Below, piece after piece: positions 39,284-50,200 of a stretch of 64,000 nucleotides of DNA. Numbering within the stretch: position 1 is the stretch's first letter; each line of letters starts with the position of its first letter. Both the position numbers and the translations under genes were made by a program. The stretch comes from Chrysoporthe austroafricana (Eukaryota > Ascomycota > Sordariomycetes > Diaporthales > Cryphonectriaceae): NCBI GenBank assembly GCA_001051155.2, contig JYIP02000006.1:1-64000 (forward strand). Direction: 5' to 3'. The notes under the pieces are model-generated. The model worked only from the letters and a program-made list of their open reading frames with translations. It made no database searches and was not told the DNA's origin.

Positions 39284-39793
39284 TTACTGCAAAATAATAT
39301 CTAGATCAAAACTCTCGGGAAAAGGACTTTCAGGAACTAAAAATTCTGTAATACGATATTCGGCCTCGGCCTTACGATATTCTTCCGCCGCCTCTTTCGC
39401 TTCCAACCTTTCCAGCTCCTCGATATTATTAATGCTATAACAAACCGCTCGTATTATCTTCTCGTACTATATACGCTTCTATCGGCGCAAGCAGAATACT
39501 TTTTCCTTTACGGCTTCCAATTCATTTTCCAGCTTTTGATACTAATAAGCTATTTTGCGAAGCTTATCCGGAAAAACTTTCAGAATATCATATCGAGAAC
39601 GATTAAGCTATACGCATTCCGAATAACGCGAAGAATCGGTTCCCGAAACCTAACAAATAGGAATACCCCGACCCTCGCAAAACGAGCAAGAAGGCATTTG
39701 CACGGCATGCTGCAAAATCGCCTCCAAAAGAGAATTATGATATTAGGTTTTGGTTGCGCGAGAAAAACGAGTTTTTTGTATCCTGCTTAACAT
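39284..39793 (-). pseudogene. Element A antisense ORF: Cys motif plus coiled coil
   Basis: About 169 codons on the minus strand from ATG at 39,793 to TAA at 39,284, between the chromodomain and the 3' LTR. It has a basic start (MLSRIQKTRFSRATK), then a Cys-containing segment (PCSFC..IC..SECVQL with an intervening stop), then a Glu/Lys-rich heptad-like helix (YQKLENELEAVKEKV..), then a tail EFLVPESPFPESFDL. Several in-frame TAA/TAG at Gln positions make it a relic. Homologous frames lie at the same place in elements E, G and B. Similar Cys-plus-coiled-coil small proteins are, to my knowledge, common as 'hypothetical proteins' in fungal genomes. The function is unknown; zinc or nucleic-acid binding is a guess. 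Confidence 0.7.
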
Positions 39794-39883
39794 CCCGATT
39801 AGGAAAGAAGGATTATAAGGGAAACGTTGCAAGAGAACTTTACAGAAAATTGTCAGAGACGATAATCGATAAAGAAGGGATAA

Positions 39884-40334
39884 TATTATAACCTAACAAG
39901 AATTAGGGGGGATGCAGGCCGGAAAGCAAAGCCGAACTAATTAAGTATCACTCTTAGCAAAAGACTAAAGAAACCCCATAACCGCTTATGCAACCAAGGG
40001 TTAAAGTTAAATAAAATAAGGATTATTGGATTACCAAGTGATCTAGTAAGCCTGGATTACTGGATTACCAGGAAAGCCAATAATCCAGAACTGAAGAGCT
40101 GGATATATAAGGATAGGATATCTACCAGATAGATTACCATAGCTCTTCAGTCGTGAATCTAAATATCATTTGGACCTTACTATATATCCTAATAATAGCC
40201 GTACAGGCTTATGAATATTGTGAATATTTGTTGAACAAGTTTCCGGTATTCAAGGCTATACTTGGTACCGTCTTTGCTAGCATAAACCCTTTGACTTTAC
40301 AGTTTATCCTAGGATTATTGCAGCGTTTATAACA
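39884..40334 (+). repeat. Element A 3' LTR
   Basis: 451 bp, from TATTATAACCTAAC to GCGTTTATAACA. Much richer in TG/CA than the 5' LTR. U3 contains tandem GGATTACTGGATTACCAG words (about 40,054-40,073), followed by the family core CCAGAACTGAAGAGCTGGATATATAAGG. It abuts the gene island. Confidence 0.92.
40102..40112 (+). promoter_or_regulatory. Putative LTR TATA box
   Basis: GGATATATAAGG, conserved in all LTRs of this family behind CCAGAACTGAAAAGCT, at the expected U3/R position. Confidence 0.55.
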
Positions 40335-40442
40335 AACTGGTAGTAGAACGAATTTGATCTAACTCTACTACTTGATAAAGCTTTGGCTTATAGCTGTATA
40401 GGAAAACCTTCGTCGCATTGCCCCTCTTTACTTGTGCTATAT

Positions 40443-40970
40443 TCACCACGGATCCGGCAACTCCGTAGGAGATTTCTTATACAAGGCTCCTTTTCCGTTA
40501 ATTTTTGGACCGCTAAAGAAAGCTCTATCCCACAACTCGAATTTCCCTGGCATTAATGCCGCGCAGTTAACGTGTTTTGCGTCAAGGTCAAATATTAACG
40601 ACATATAACCCTTTCGCCCGGGCGTGAGCCAGTAAGCCAAATACTGGTTGGGACGTAGCTGCCGCACTCGGCAGGGCAATGATATATAATATACGCCATT
40701 GACCTTCTCTCCCAGTGAGAAGTGAACATAACCCTCAGAGAAACTAACTCTGTACCCAATTCCCGACGGATAAAAGTATTCGAAGGTGTAACTAACGAAA
40801 TCATTAGATCCTGAATGCTCCCCGATCTTATCCGGGGGATGGTTTCCGACCTAGTCGAAATTCTTTCAGCATTGGATCCAACATGGCGTCGCTGCTTGAA
40901 GCCGTATTACCTCTTGGTTAAAATCAATCTTTTTCAACTCCTCCGGCATCTGCCATTGCGAGACTGTCAT
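40443..40970 (-). CDS. MoaF/calycin-like small protein, 155 aa, one intron
   Basis: Minus strand. Exon 1 is 40,911-40,970 and exon 2 is 40,443-40,850; the 60-bp intron (40,851-40,910) has GTAATA..CTAG borders. Without splicing two stops interrupt the frame; with it the reading is open from MTVSQWQMPEEL to ..ELPDPW. The protein is rich in beta-strand-like alternation, has no signal peptide, and contains LRPNQYLAYW followed by SLIFDLDAKHV. This resembles the MoaF-like / phenolic-acid-decarboxylase-type calycin barrels, in which a small hydrophobic molecule is bound in the barrel. The family assignment is tentative and no catalytic residue can be named. It is divergent to the dioxygenase gene (722 bp between starts) and is probably a small tailoring or binding protein of the cluster. 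Confidence 0.6.
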
Positions 40971-41692
40971 TATGGCAATATTATTTACTCCTCAATAGCA
41001 CTATTTACTAATGTCTACAAACTCCGTACCTGTTCGAATAACAGGTTTATAGTACCTTACCTTATTGCGGGGCCGCAGGGTCCCACAACCTCTAGGCGCG
41101 CCTGGGTAACCGTCACCCCGTCACCCGCCCCCCTGCCAAACTGACCCCTGTCTTTTCAGCCCCTGCGATTTTCGCTAAGTCCAACGGCAACCCCAACCCG
41201 AACGCCATCAAGATTTATATCGGTCCTAAATTTATAAATCTAACTTATCCTTATAATTTAACCTGCTCGTTAATTTATAATAGCTTATAGCCGACTAGCG
41301 GCAGGCGAATTGGCCGAATTTCCAAAAGGGCTTAATTTCGGCAATAACTCTGGGCTGGGAAATTTTATAAGTCTTGGAATAAGCGCCCCGGAAGCCGATG
41401 CATGCGGTACATTTATCCGAAAGGATCTTGCAGATTCGGCTCGGCCACAGCATTGACTGCATTGTCGGAAATGATAGCATTTCCGAAGGATAAGGCTCCG
41501 GCAGCTTCAAGGCTGACTACGGGCGGTCTGGCAGTCTCTGCTACTATTGCTACTTTTCCGAATAAGCTAATGTTCAATCGTCGCTTAGATTGCCTCTCCG
41601 AACAGGACTCTTATGTGGAACGACGAGCTATTCTTTGCTTCTTCCGCCTTGCTACCTGTAACTGAGGCCTTTTCCGAACCGTGGCCGTCAAT
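40971..41692. promoter_or_regulatory. Divergent intergenic/promoter region
   Basis: 722 bp between the starts of the MoaF-like gene and the dioxygenase gene. It contains a GC-rich stretch with the palindrome AGGCGCGCCT (about 41,095-41,104) and an AT-rich island at about 41,208-41,290. Short frames here (for example 41,402-41,665) show no family features. No regulator-binding site can be named with confidence. Confidence 0.45.
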
Positions 41693-42496
41693 ATGGACCA
41701 AGCTAAAAGTCACCTCGAAGAGCACGGTTGGGTCAAGATACCCTCAGTTCTGACCCAGTCTGAAGCCGAAAATGCACTCAAGCAACTTTGGGAAGCAAAG
41801 AAAGCGGCAGAGGCCCGCGGCGAGCAGACCTTTCAGCCCATTTTGGACCCCAACCCTGCAAATGTGCGGGTGTACTACCTTCCCGAGCACGGCCAGCTAT
41901 TCCGCGACCTGCTCACGCATCCTACGGCGATGGAGATGACCGCGTCCGTCCTCGGCGACAAGTTCATCGTAAGCAACTTCTCGGCCAACATCGCCCGCCC
42001 CGGTGCCGAGAGCATGGCGCTGCACTCGGACCAGAGCATCGTGCTGCCCGAGCCCTGGCACCATATCACCACGATCAACGTCATCTGGTGCCTGACGAGG
42101 ATGACCAGGGACAACGGCGCGACTCTCTACATCCCCGGTTCGAACAAGTGGACAAGCTACGCGGACATCCCGGACAATGCGCCGGATATGCTGGTGCCGT
42201 TCGAGGCCGAGGCTGGAGACATTGTTGTCTTGGACGGACGTCTGTGGCATACGTCGGGCAGTAATGTCACCACGGATGAAGATCGCGCCATTCTTTTCGC
42301 ATATTACGCCGCCCCGTACATGCGTCAGCTCGTGAACTGGACTGCCAAGCTCCCTAAGGACGTTCAAGAGTCCCTGAGCCCCCAGGAGAGGGACTTGTTT
42401 GGGCTAAGCCATATTGGATACGTTGTCCATGGCGACCTAACATACATGCGTGAGAAATACCCCAAGAAGGAAGCCAGTGGGACAACATGTAAATAG
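41693..42496 (+). CDS. PhyH-type Fe(II)/2-oxoglutarate dioxygenase, 267 aa
   Basis: Intronless. Start chosen at ATG 41,693 (MDQAKSHLEEHGWVKIP), because upstream in-frame codons are non-ATG. It belongs to the phytanoyl-CoA dioxygenase family. The iron-binding HxD is H111-S-D113 (MALHSDQS) and the distal His is H186 (RLWHTSG). R198 (DRAILFAYY), twelve residues on, is the expected 2-oxoglutarate-binding Arg, so the active site looks complete. Length is normal for the family. No signal peptide, so cytosolic. In fungal clusters such enzymes hydroxylate, desaturate or form endoperoxides on pathway intermediates; here the substrate is presumably the polyketide. It converges with the hydrolase gene (300 bp apart). 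Codon use is GC-rich, unlike the flanking repeats. Confidence 0.88.
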   Translation: MDQAKSHLEEHGWVKIPSVLTQSEAENALKQLWEAKKAAEARGEQTFQPILDPNPANVRVYYLPEHGQLFRDLLTHPTAMEMTASVLGDKFIVSNFSANIARPGAESMALHSDQSIVLPEPWHHITTINVIWCLTRMTRDNGATLYIPGSNKWTSYADIPDNAPDMLVPFEAEAGDIVVLDGRLWHTSGSNVTTDEDRAILFAYYAAPYMRQLVNWTAKLPKDVQESLSPQERDLFGLSHIGYVVHGDLTYMREKYPKKEASGTTCK

Positions 42497-42796
42497 CTGG
42501 AAAGGTTCATGTATCTCTGTTCTTGTCTATCTTCCACAGTTCCGCAGCCTGTTTGTAGGAGCCACGTCTACTTAAAACTAGGGTTTGGTGAAACATGACT
42601 TGGCAAAATGTTGTTTTAGAGTCTGCAGCAGAATATGATTACTCGAGTCAATAATCGCATTTCGAAAACCAGCGTACATTGATCAAGTATTCCTCAGCGA
42701 CACTTTTGCCTCTATGCTGTCGTTGTGGGACAACTCCTGGCCACATAGGTTGACAAGTCATCAGAAGCTGCTATCCATTACTAATAGTGCTGTTTG
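42497..42796. other. Convergent 3' intergenic spacer
   Basis: 300 bp between two convergent stop codons. No gene; presumably the 3' UTRs of both genes. Confidence 0.6.
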
Positions 42797-43725
42797 CTAG
42801 AACTCCAGATACTCCTTCAGGAAGGTGAGTTGCTCCTGTAGAACCTCTTCTGCCCCGGCACCATTTAGCAAATTCATGTGACCCCTTCCCGGCACGAGAT
42901 GGAACACCTTTGGTTCGCCGATCAACTCAAACAGCTTCCGTTGATACTCGGGTCTCGAGAGAACATCGTCCGCACCCGTAACCATCATTGCCGGCGTCGG
43001 ACTGACAAGCTTCATCATCTCGAACGGCTGCCAGGCCACGACGTGATAGTAGCTCTGGACCGTGGTCTGATTCGTGAAGAAAAAAGTGCTCAGGAAGCGT
43101 TGAAACTCCTCCACTGAGTACTGTTCTCCCCACCCGGCCGGGTTCTCGCCCTCGTCGTTCACAAAGGGTATGTACACCGGGTCGTTTCCAGCGAGGGACG
43201 AGACGCGGTCCTGCATGGCCAGCGCGAGCACCGCGTCCCGTTGGTGGACCCGGAAGTGGTAGTTGGCGATCGGGGCCGCGGAGATAACGGCGGCGGCCCG
43301 CTTGTCGAGAGCCGCGGCTACGAGCGCCACGGTGGCGCTAAATGAGTATCCATAGAAAACGATACTCTCGGGGTTGACCAGCGGGTGCTCGGCCAAGAAG
43401 GTGAGGGCATCGTGGTAGTCTTCCACCAGCTTCGAGGGAACGATGTGATTGCGAGGCTGCCCGTCACTTGCTCCTATTGTGCGGCTGTCGTACAGAAGCG
43501 TCGTGATTCCATGTTGCTGGAACCACGTGGCCACGTCTGGCAAGAGGATTTCCTTGGGTGTATTGAACTGCACAAAGTCAGAAATGCCCGCGAGCATGAC
43601 CTAAAGCTCAGAAAGCATACTCCTTGGGTCATTATCAACGCCGGCCCTCGCTGAGAAGCTGGATACAGCCAGCCGCGTAGGACCAGTCCGTCAACGGTAC
43701 GAAACTCAACATCTTTGTGGCTCAT
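42797..43725 (-). CDS. Alpha/beta hydrolase (polyketide-transferase/hydrolase-like), 291 aa
   Basis: Minus strand. Exon 1 is 43,621-43,725 and exon 2 is 42,797-43,567. The 53-bp intron (43,568-43,620) has GTATGC..CTGAC..CAG signals and joins IMTQG to [10 protein letters not shown] in phase. Start at [14 protein letters not shown]; an in-frame ATG 16 codons upstream is less likely. Alpha/beta-hydrolase features: nucleophile elbow G-Y-S110-F-S (the last Gly of GxSxG is Ser, as in some fungal relatives), acid D235 or D236 (TGADD) and H265 (GRGHMN). It resembles cluster-borne fungal hydrolases of the type that release or transfer polyketide chains (the af380 polyketide-transferase group is my best guess). 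It is divergent to the PKS, which has no release domain of its own, so chain off-loading is a plausible job. Confidence 0.82.
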
Positions 43726-44203
43726 GTTGAACAGGGTCGTGTGGTACCTAAAGACTGAATGAAAACTGAGCAAGAGCTAGGCTTTATGAAGATGACTGTT
43801 CGAGTTTGCACAATCGCGCCCGAGTTTCCAGTCTACGTGGACAGGAGGCCGCTTATTCATGAGGGAAGTTAGCCAAGCAGCTGGAAGGGTGCTGCCGATT
43901 CGCCCCATCAAAACACCGAACAAATCGGAGGATGTCAGACGCAGGGAGCCACCAAAACATCAGCAACAACATAAGAGTACCCAGGAGCAAATCTTCGTCA
44001 ACGAAATCAATCATTGCCCTTGTTACTTGATTTAAATTGTAATAAAACTTTTTGCTTAGCTTCAACTGCATTTCTGCGTCCGCCAGCTTTTCAAAACGCG
44101 CCTGAATACCTACTGCGGCCAATTCGAATACATCGATTGTCTTATCCAGTCGAGAGCGATTCCGTCCACATCACGCCTTGTTCGCTCTGCGGTATGATCA
44201 AAG
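43726..44203. promoter_or_regulatory. Bidirectional promoter of hydrolase and PKS
   Basis: 478 bp between divergent starts. A CCAAT box lies at about 44,119-44,123, 80 bp before the PKS start. A 90-codon minus frame (43,853-44,122) lies entirely inside and is not supported as a gene. Shared promoter space suggests co-regulation. Confidence 0.5.
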
Positions 44204-47200
44204 ATGGCATCAGAACTGGACCACGCATGCGCTATGAACAGTCCAGAGCCGATCGCCATTGTGTCGGCGGCTTGCCGCTTGCCGGGGCACGCGGGCAGCC
44301 CACAGAAGCTATGGGAGCTGCTCGAGTCCGGGGGCATTGCTGTATCCAACGAGGTACCGCCGTCAAGATTTGGGACCGCCGGCCATTTTGACGGATCGGG
44401 CAGGCCCGGCACCTTGAAGGCGCTCAGCGGCATGTTTGTCGAGGCCCTCGATCCCGCCAGGTTTGACGCACCCTTCTTCAAGATCACACGAGCCGATGCT
44501 GTTGCCATGGACCCCCAGCAGCGGCAGCTGCTGGAAGTCGTTTATGAATGCTTCGAAAACGGCGGTGTGCCTTTGGAGCGGGTCAGTGGAGAGAACATTG
44601 GCTGCTTTGTGGGTAGCTACACAGTTGGTAAGAGCTTCATGCTCACCGCGGATGGCGTATCCAAGCTGAGCAAAGTGTGTTGAAATTTCCAGACTATCAG
44701 GACATACAGAATCGAGCTCCCGCTCAAAGGGTTCCTGGAATGACTGTCGGCATTGGTCGGGCGATTCTGAGCAATCGAATCAGCCACTTTTTCAACCTCA
44801 AGGGGTCAAGGTGCGTTGCTGCCCCCCTTTCCTCCCCGGCCCTCCAATCGAGGGTCGCAAGTCATAAGATATGGTGTTGATGACGTCGCTAATGCCTCCA
44901 TGATTTTCCGATAGCATGACGATCGATACAGCATGCTCGGGCGGGCTCGTAGGCGTCGACATAGCTTGCCACTACCTACGAGCCGGCATGCTGACTGGCG
45001 CAATAGTAGCAGCGGCGAATCTCTGGCTGTCTCCGGAACACACGATGGAACTCGGGTCCATGCGAGAGGCCTACTCGCCCACCGGACGTTGTCATACCTT
45101 CGACGCCAAGGCAGATGGATACTGCAGGGCCGAGGCGGTCAACGCCGTGTATCTTAAGCGCCTATCGGACGCAATACGAGACGGCGATCCCATCCGTGCG
45201 CTGATCCGCGGGTCAGCCAGTAACTGCGATGGGTGGACGCCGGGCATTAACAGTCCTAGCTCCGAGGCCCAGACCGCCGTGATCCGGGCCGCCTACGCGG
45301 ATGCGGGGATCGATCCGAGCCAATATGTCGAAACGGGATTCCTCGAATGCCACGGCACGGGGACACCGGCTGGTGATCCTGCTGAAGTCAAGGGTGCTGC
45401 GTCTGCGCTCGCGGTTGCGCGTCCCCCTTCAAAGCCGTTGGTGGTCGGCTCGGTGAAGAGCAATATTGGACACTCGGAGCCAGGCGCTGGGATCTCAGGT
45501 CTCATCAAGGCTATGATGGCTGTCGAGCAGGGTTGGATCCCGGGCAACCCAACTTTTGTCGACCCAAACCCGGACATTGATTTCGAAGGGCTCCACGTAC
45601 GTGCCACGCGGGTGGGCATACCGTGGCCGACAGCCCTGTGCAACAATCGTCGCGCAAGCGTCAACTCATTTGGATATGGCGGGTCCAACTGCCAGTGAGT
45701 TCTTCAATGCCGCATCAAATTTTCCATTGTGATACCTTTCATGGGACCTTACATGACATAATGCTTGTAGACATGGAGACGGAAACTCTGACCAATGCCA
45801 ATAGTGTCGTACTTGATAATAGCGAACATTACCTGCGACAAAGCAAGAGATCATGGGGACTTCGTCAGCCTCATATCAGCTCGTATCTCAAACCTAAAGA
45901 CATGCTCGCTCTTCTCAGCAGCGTTGGTGGTAGAACACCACGGTCAGCCGTGAAGCGTCCCCAGGTACTGGTTTTCTCGGCCAACGACCAGGAGTCTCTC
46001 AAAAGACAAATGGAGCGCCTCTCGACCCACCTGCTCAACCCTCGAGTCAAGATCAAACTACGCGATCTCAGCTATACACTCTCTGAGAGGCGGTCGCGCC
46101 ACTATCACAGGGCCTTCGTGCTGGGCCGACCAACGAAGAAGGGGTTTGCCGACAGAATCGCAGTGGAAACGGCACATTTTGCAAAACAAAGCCACGATAC
46201 AACAAGGCTATGCTTAGTATTCACCGGCCAGGGCGCTCAGTGGCCGCAGATGGGGGCCGAGCTGGTGAGCTTGTTCCCGGGGACAGCCGGACGCATGCTC
46301 GAAATGCTTGACGCCGTGCTACAGGAGCTGCCAGCTGAAGTCAAGCCGGACTGGTCCCTCGTCCGCGAATTGACAGAGGCCCGGTCTCCGGAGAGTGTGA
46401 GCAGACCAGAACTCTCGCAACCGCTTGTGACGGCACTACAACTCGCGCAGCTCGCCGTTCTCGACTCATGGCAGGTTAAACCCGATGTGGTTGTCGGCCA
46501 CTCGTCCGGGGAGTGCGCAGCCGCGTGCGGCGCCGGAATCCTGACGCCGCAACAGGCGATCCTCGTGGCATATTTCCGCGGGCTAGCGGCCAAGCAGGCG
46601 GTCATAGCCGAGCCGATGGGTATGCTGGCTGTAGGGCTGGGCCCTGAACAGGTGCAAACATACCTGGATGCTATAGCCCACGTGCAAGGAGAGGACGTGG
46701 CTGTCGCCTGCTTCAACAGCCCTGCCAGCATCACCCTCTCCGGGCCATCTGCGGTTTTGACACGGCTGATGGAGACGATCAAGGCTGATGGCCATTTCGC
46801 GCGAATGCTCCGAGTCGAGCTTGCATACCACTCGCACCACATGCGCGAGATCGCCCACCACTACGAAAACGTGCTTGTCAAGTACGCGCGGCTGAGTGCA
46901 AGCGACAAGGGCGGCAAAGGCACTCGGCGCCTGGCGCAGATGGTCTCGTCGGTGACGGGAGAGCTGCTCACCGAGGCCGAGGCGCGAGACCCAGCCTATT
47001 GGACTGCAAACATGATGTCCCCCGTTCAATTTGACAGAGCGTGCCGAGGGATCTTCCGCGACAACACACTTTTAACGGACCTCTTTCTCGAACTCGGGCC
47101 GACGCATGCCCTCGCCGCGCCGGTCGCACAGATCGCAAAGGGAGCTGGTGTTGCTTCGCTTACCTATTTATCGGCAAGCCGCCGAGGGCAGGATAGTGTA

Positions 47201-50200
47201 CAAGCGCTATTCGAGGCCGCCGGACATCTCTTCTTGCGCAATGCCCCGATCTCGCTGCGCAGTGTCAATAGCGATGAGACAGCCCAGAACACTAGACCGC
47301 CGACCGTCGTGGTTGACCTACCCAATTACTCATGGAACCATTCAGCCCAATACTGGCATGAGAGCTGGGCGAGCAAAGACTGGAGGTTCAAGAATTTCCC
47401 TGAACATGACCTTCTCGGTAGCAAGTTGCCGGGCACGCTGTGGCAGTGCCCGTCGTGGCATAAAGTGCTGCGTCTTTCAGAAGTTCCTTGGCTACGCGGC
47501 CACCGAATCGGCTCTGAGATACTTTTCCCTGCTGCAGCCTATATCGCCATGGCCATGGAAGCTGTACGCCAGGCGGTGTCGTCCACTGCTTCTCGTGAGG
47601 ATATTGCGGCCTTGCGGGCGGGTTCCGTTGAGTACTGCCTCAAAGACATACGATTTTCGCGAGGCCTTGTTCTCGAGAACAATGTGGATGTGAACATCAT
47701 GTTGTTGCTATATCCAATGGCAAATCTAGGTCAAGGGTGGTGGGAGTACAAGATCATGACTTCAAAAGAGTCCAACGCATCATGCCCAACGCCATCGCCG
47801 GAACAATGGAATCAAAACAGCACTGGCTGTATTCGAATGAATCTGCGGGCAAAGTGCGAATCTTCGTCTCGTGCAAATGAAGAGCGCCATACCCGGCCAC
47901 TTCAAGATCCATTCCCTGGGAAGCTTTGGTACAAAGCCATGACCGATGCCGGTTACTCATACGGTCCCGAATTCCAAAAGCTACTTGCTATCGAGTGCAT
48001 GGAAGGACAATCATCATCGCGCTCTCTGGTTTCATTCAAGGCGCCACCTTCAAGGTGGGAGCCGAGTTCCGAGTACACAATACACCCGGTCGGTCTCGAT
48101 GGCTGCATCCAAAGCGTGTTTGTTTCACTTCACCTAGGCAATCGCAGCAGCTTCGACCAGGTACTATTGCCCAGTAGCATTGATAAGCTTGCTATTGCGG
48201 GTCCGTCTTCTCAAGTAGACAAGGTATTGTCGGTAGCCAACTCAGATGATGCGTCATCTAACGTTTCCGTCTACGAACCTACCAGCGGAAGGCTGATCAT
48301 GGACCTCCAAGGGGTGCAGTTCGCTAAGATGAACGTGCGAGACAGCGTCTATGTATCGCACGAGTATGCATGCCTTGTTTGGAAGCCAGACTTCCACAGC
48401 CTGGACGCAGACTGGAAACTCGAGCAGGTGTTGAGCAACCACGTCGGCAGTGCAGAGGTTCACGTGAATGAGCTGCTCAGTATGGCAGCACACAAGACAC
48501 CAAATTTGAGGGTCCTCGAGTTCGACCTTACAGCAGGCAGAAACCAACCGCCATGGCTTGCTGGAGACACAGCATTCCACCAGATAGGAGAGTTCTACTA
48601 TGCTTCCAACAACGCAACCACTGTCCTAGCAGCTCAGCAGCAGCATTCAGCATCGCCAGGCATGGCAGCCAGGAAGTCCCATTTCATCGTCCTTGATCCT
48701 TTAAGCGAGTCATTTTCTCCACCATCAGAGTGCTCCAATCTCGATCTTGTGGTCGTAAGATGGCATTGTCTCGCATCCACTACCAACCTCAGGAGACTAG
48801 CAAGCAACGTTAGTCGTCTCCTTGCAGAAGGTGGGAGTATAATTCTCTGCAAACCTCCCACCCTGCCAGGCACTTCACAAGATGATGTAGCGTTGGATGG
48901 ACGCGACCTGATCCACGCTCTGCAGAGCGAAAACTTCAAGCAGATTCGTCAGACGTCAGGACACAACATCATCATCGCAGAGCTCAGCTATGAGAACGGA
49001 GTCGATCTCGACACGGCACTCAGCAAAGACGTCTTTCTTGTCCACTTGGCTGCCGAGAGATCTCAAGCTGTCTCTGACATTTTATCAAATCTTCGGACAC
49101 GGGGCTGGAATCTTACTAAGTTACATATTCACCAAAGTTCAATCGCAGACCTCCCTCCGAACGCCCCCGTGCTCGTTTTGGACGAGATTGCGGAGCCCGT
49201 CCTCACTACCGCCAGCGAGGAGCAATGGAGAGCCATCCAGGCCCTGGTACGACAGGAGTGCGATCTGCTGTGGGTGACGCAAGGCTCGCAGATCCAACCC
49301 ACTGAGCCCGCGAATGCTGTCTCCCATGGCGTTTTCCGCAGTATTCGTGCCGAGATGCCGATGGTTCGTGTCGTGACATTAGATGTCGAGTCGTCCGCTG
49401 TGGAGAGTGCAGAAACAGACTCCATTGCCATCGACGCAGTCTTGCGTAAGATGATGGCGGCGAGGCAAGACTCCCCTGCAGTGCCACTCGAATCCGAACT
49501 CGCCGAGCGCCGTGGCATACTGCATATAAGCCGAGTGGTGCCTGATCCAGATGTCAACCGCCGCAAGGTTGAAGACGATGTGGGCGGACCAGCTCGGAGC
49601 GCCTCGATTAGCCCTGAACACTCACATCTCTTTGTTGGGGGACTCAAGGGAATCTGTGGCAGCCTTGCCATCCACCTGGCCTCCAAAGGAGCAAGGCATA
49701 TTACAATTCTGTCCCGGAGTGGCTACCAGGACCAGACCTCGCAGCGCGTTGCCCGCAATATCCGAAGTCTAGGCTGCTCCCTTCATCTGGTACAGGGCGA
49801 TGTGACGTTGATTGAGCATGTCAGACGCTGTTTCGATGCTACTCCGGTTCCGATGGAGGGTGTTACTCACGGCGCAGCAGTTCTCAGGGTAAATGGATAA
49901 ATTGCTCTCTCAAGCCCCGGAATCATGGCCTCAAGACTGACTAAAACGCAATCGACAGGATCGGCCTTTCGAGGCCATGTCCCACGCGGAATACCACGCG
50001 GCGATTGCATGCAAGGTGAAGGGCACAATAAATCTTCACACCGTCTCGCTCGAAAAACAACAGCCAATCAAGTTTTTTACCATGATGTCGTCGATCTCCG
50101 GTGTGGTGGGACAAAAAGGACAAGCCAACTACGCCGGTGGCAATGCTTTCCAAGACGCATTTGTCCGTCATCGGCGCGCCATAGGCCTGCCCGCTATCAG

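Larger units (their letters stand above)
33027..40334 (+). mobile_element. Element A: full-length Ty3/gypsy chromovirus
   Basis: A 7.3-kb element with LTRs at 33,027-33,451 and 39,884-40,334. It is flanked by AACTA (33,022-33,026) and AACTG (40,335-40,339), a 5-bp target duplication differing by one RIP-type G-to-A. Internal order is gag, protease, RT, RNase H, integrase, chromodomain, antisense small ORF, polypurine tract (AAAGAAGGGA, 39,871-39,880). No typical tRNA primer site is obvious after the 5' LTR, so self-priming as in Tf1-like elements is possible but unproven. All large frames are interrupted by stops. The right end is much less mutated than the left. Confidence 0.92.

Noticed and set aside
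41681..41692. GTG start giving four extra residues to the dioxygenase
   Set aside because: Nuclear genes of fungi start at ATG; the first in-frame ATG is 41,693.
43606..43621. Shorter reading of the hydrolase beginning at an internal ATG at 43,597
   Set aside because: It would remove the conserved N-terminal strands; the 53-bp intron with a CTGAC branch site explains the frame change.
43853..44122. 90-codon minus-strand frame in the hydrolase-PKS promoter
   Set aside because: No recognisable domain, no splice support, and it would fill the shared promoter.
45623..45804. In-frame extension upstream of PKS exon 4 as a separate gene start
   Set aside because: It overlaps exon 3 in another frame and the intron; splicing 45,695-45,804 joins two conserved KS segments.
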